This document shows, piece by piece, positions 4,690 to 5,605 of a stretch of DNA of 5,605 bases. Positions within the stretch are counted from its first letter, which is position 1. Each line of letters begins with the position of its first letter. Made by a program: the position numbers and the translations under genes. The DNA is from 2-12-FULL-42-15 sp964196565 (GTDB lineage Bacteria; Pseudomonadota; Gammaproteobacteria; Coxiellales; Coxiellaceae): the NCBI GenBank assembly GCA_964196565.1, contig CAXMUH010000159.1, forward strand, positions 1 to 5,605. The letters are read 5' to 3'. Under the pieces are notes generated by a model, which saw nothing but the letters and a program-made list of their open reading frames with translations, had not been told where the DNA came from and did not search any database.

Positions 4690-5421
4690 TTGAAAATGGA
4701 TTTTCAACTACCAAAAATAATTGCACATCGCGGCGCCCCAAAACTCGCCCCAGAAAATACCTTGGCTTCACTTAAAGCCGCCAAAGAAGCAGGTGCTGCA
4801 TATGTCGAGTTCGACGTCATGCTAACCAAAGATGGGGTGCCGGTTATCTTCCATGATAAAACCTTAAACCGCACCACCAATGGTGTTGGAAATTTAATTG
4901 ATAAAACCTATGACCAACTGGCAAAGCTAGACGCTGGCAGTTGGTTTGACCCTAAATTTTGCAACGAAAAAATTCCAACGTTAGAGCAATACCTACAAAC
5001 AGCCGCAGCACTCAAACTTGGCGTTAATATAGAGCTGAAAGCTGCTGCCAAACAAGAACAACGCTTAGCAGAAGTCACTTTAGACGCATTAGAAAAAAAT
5101 TGGGCTAAAGATTTACCCACCCCGCTGCTTTCAAGCTTTTCCGTCAACAATTTAAAAGCCATTCACGCCAAAGGCGGCACTTATCCTTTAGCACTCAATG
5201 TCGAGATTTGGAAAACCAGCGCATTAAAAGCTGCGAAAGCGCTAAATTGTTATTCCATCCATATTAATCATACCCAAGCACAGCCCAGCGTTATCAAAAT
5301 AAACCGAGCCCATGGTTTTAAAACCTTAGCCTATACCGTAAACAGCAAAACGCACGCAATGGAATTATTCAAACTTGGGGTTGACGCTGTGTTTAGCGAT
5401 ATTCCTAATCTTTGTGACTAG
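4690..5421 (+). CDS. ugpQ: Glycerophosphodiester phosphodiesterase (UgpQ type)
   Basis: 243-residue TIM-barrel enzyme that hydrolyses glycerophosphodiesters, the deacylated phospholipid headgroups, to sn-glycerol 3-phosphate plus alcohol. Visible active-site and metal residues are H13-R14 in IIAHRGAP, E40 and D42 in VEFDVML, H55-D56 in VIFHDKTL, and E115 and K117 in NIELK. The C-terminal AYTVNSKTHAMELFKLGVDA and final SD match the family. Length and lack of a signal peptide resemble cytoplasmic E. coli UgpQ (247 aa). The start is taken as TTG at 4690, because AGGA at 4680-4683 is 6 bases upstream. The ATG two codons later would have a 12-base spacing. It lies 14 bp after ybaB and so is probably the last operon gene. 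Its metabolic role is unrelated to replication or repair. No ugp transport genes accompany it in the window. Confidence 0.94.
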   Translation: MKMDFQLPKIIAHRGAPKLAPENTLASLKAAKEAGAAYVEFDVMLTKDGVPVIFHDKTLNRTTNGVGNLIDKTYDQLAKLDAGSWFDPKFCNEKIPTLEQYLQTAAALKLGVNIELKAAAKQEQRLAEVTLDALEKNWAKDLPTPLLSSFSVNNLKAIHAKGGTYPLALNVEIWKTSALKAAKALNCYSIHINHTQAQPSVIKINRAHGFKTLAYTVNSKTHAMELFKLGVDAVFSDIPNLCD

Positions 5422-5424
5422 ATG

Positions 5425-5478
5425 TAGAACCTGAACCGTAGGTTGTGATTGAGCGAAGTCCAACGTAAGCGGCGGCGT
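5425..5478. repeat. Degenerate hairpin repeat between convergent genes
   Basis: Just after the GDPD stop, AACCT (5428-5432) and AGGTT (5440-5444) form one small inverted repeat, and GTTGTGATT (5442-5450) with AAGTCCAAC (5456-5464) forms an imperfect one around GAGCG. The string GTAGGTTGTGATTGAGCGAAG recalls a dispersed intergenic hairpin repeat seen in many proteobacteria (GTAGGTTGGGCTGAGCG type), from memory and not from a search. It has no T-tract and does not look like a standard terminator. Confidence 0.35.
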
Positions 5479-5487
5479 ATTCTAGGA

Positions 5488-5605
5488 TTATATATCCAAG
5501 TTAATAAATCCAGTCATTTTCTTTTGTAAGTTTAAAAATGATTGTTCATTAAAGGTCTTACAGGCAACCTTTTCTTTATGAGCATTAGCTCTAACACACT
5601 TTACA
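5488..5605 (-). CDS. Probable 3' end of an unrecognised minus-strand gene
   Basis: On the minus strand one frame is open from the right edge for 38 codons and ends in TAA (complement at 5488-5490). The visible C-terminus ends KKMTGFINLDI, is Lys/Asn-rich and contains two cysteines. The other two minus-strand frames close within five codons of the edge. It would be convergent with the GDPD gene, 66 bp apart. No family is recognisable from so short a piece, and an open stretch of 38 codons can occur by chance, so this is tentative. Confidence 0.4.
   Translation of the reverse strand, partial: VKCVRANAHKEKVACKTFNEQSFLNLQKKMTGFINLDI

Overview
This window looks like a chromosomal segment of a moderately AT-rich gammaproteobacterium (G+C roughly low 40s % by eye). 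The evidence is a bacterial 4.5S RNA placed directly upstream of dnaX, the dnaX / YbaB / recR order, and close resemblance of DnaX, RecR and UgpQ to the gammaproteobacterial forms. Legionellales-like bacteria would fit the composition and the compact 515-residue DnaX, but the genus cannot be fixed from the sequence alone.

Layout. Positions 1-428 hold the 5' part of an unrecognised minus-strand gene that leaves the window on the left. After a 156-bp divergent intergenic region comes a small unrecognised plus-strand gene (585-896). A tRNA-Ser(GGA) gene follows at 1074-1165. From 1166 to 1590 no protein gene is supported. This stretch is packed with inverted repeats: an 18-bp-arm hairpin, a 163-bp structured GC-rich element, a second near-identical hairpin, a degenerate third hairpin, and a 113-bp nested inverted-repeat element with TA at both ends. 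4.5S (SRP) RNA follows at 1591-1703. Next comes a tightly spaced plus-strand cluster: dnaX (1734-3281), a divergent YbaB-family gene (3312-3695), recR (3708-4316), a second and canonical YbaB/EbfC gene (4352-4675) and a glycerophosphodiester phosphodiesterase of the UgpQ type (4690-5421). The right end has a degenerate hairpin repeat and the probable 3' end of a convergent minus-strand gene.

How the genes work together. DnaX is the clamp-loader subunit of DNA polymerase III. RecR acts with RecF/RecO to load RecA at gaps. YbaB/EbfC proteins are nucleoid-associated and habitually sit between or beside dnaX and recR, so this is a replication/repair operon. 4.5S RNA probably shares upstream transcription with it. 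The GDPD belongs to phospholipid headgroup and glycerol-3-phosphate salvage and appears to be a passenger of the operon.

No clearly new biological system is evident. The points most worth checking are the two non-identical YbaB paralogues flanking recR, the repeat-rich tract between tRNA-Ser and 4.5S RNA, and complementarity between the 4.5S RNA 3' tail and the dnaX ribosome-binding site.
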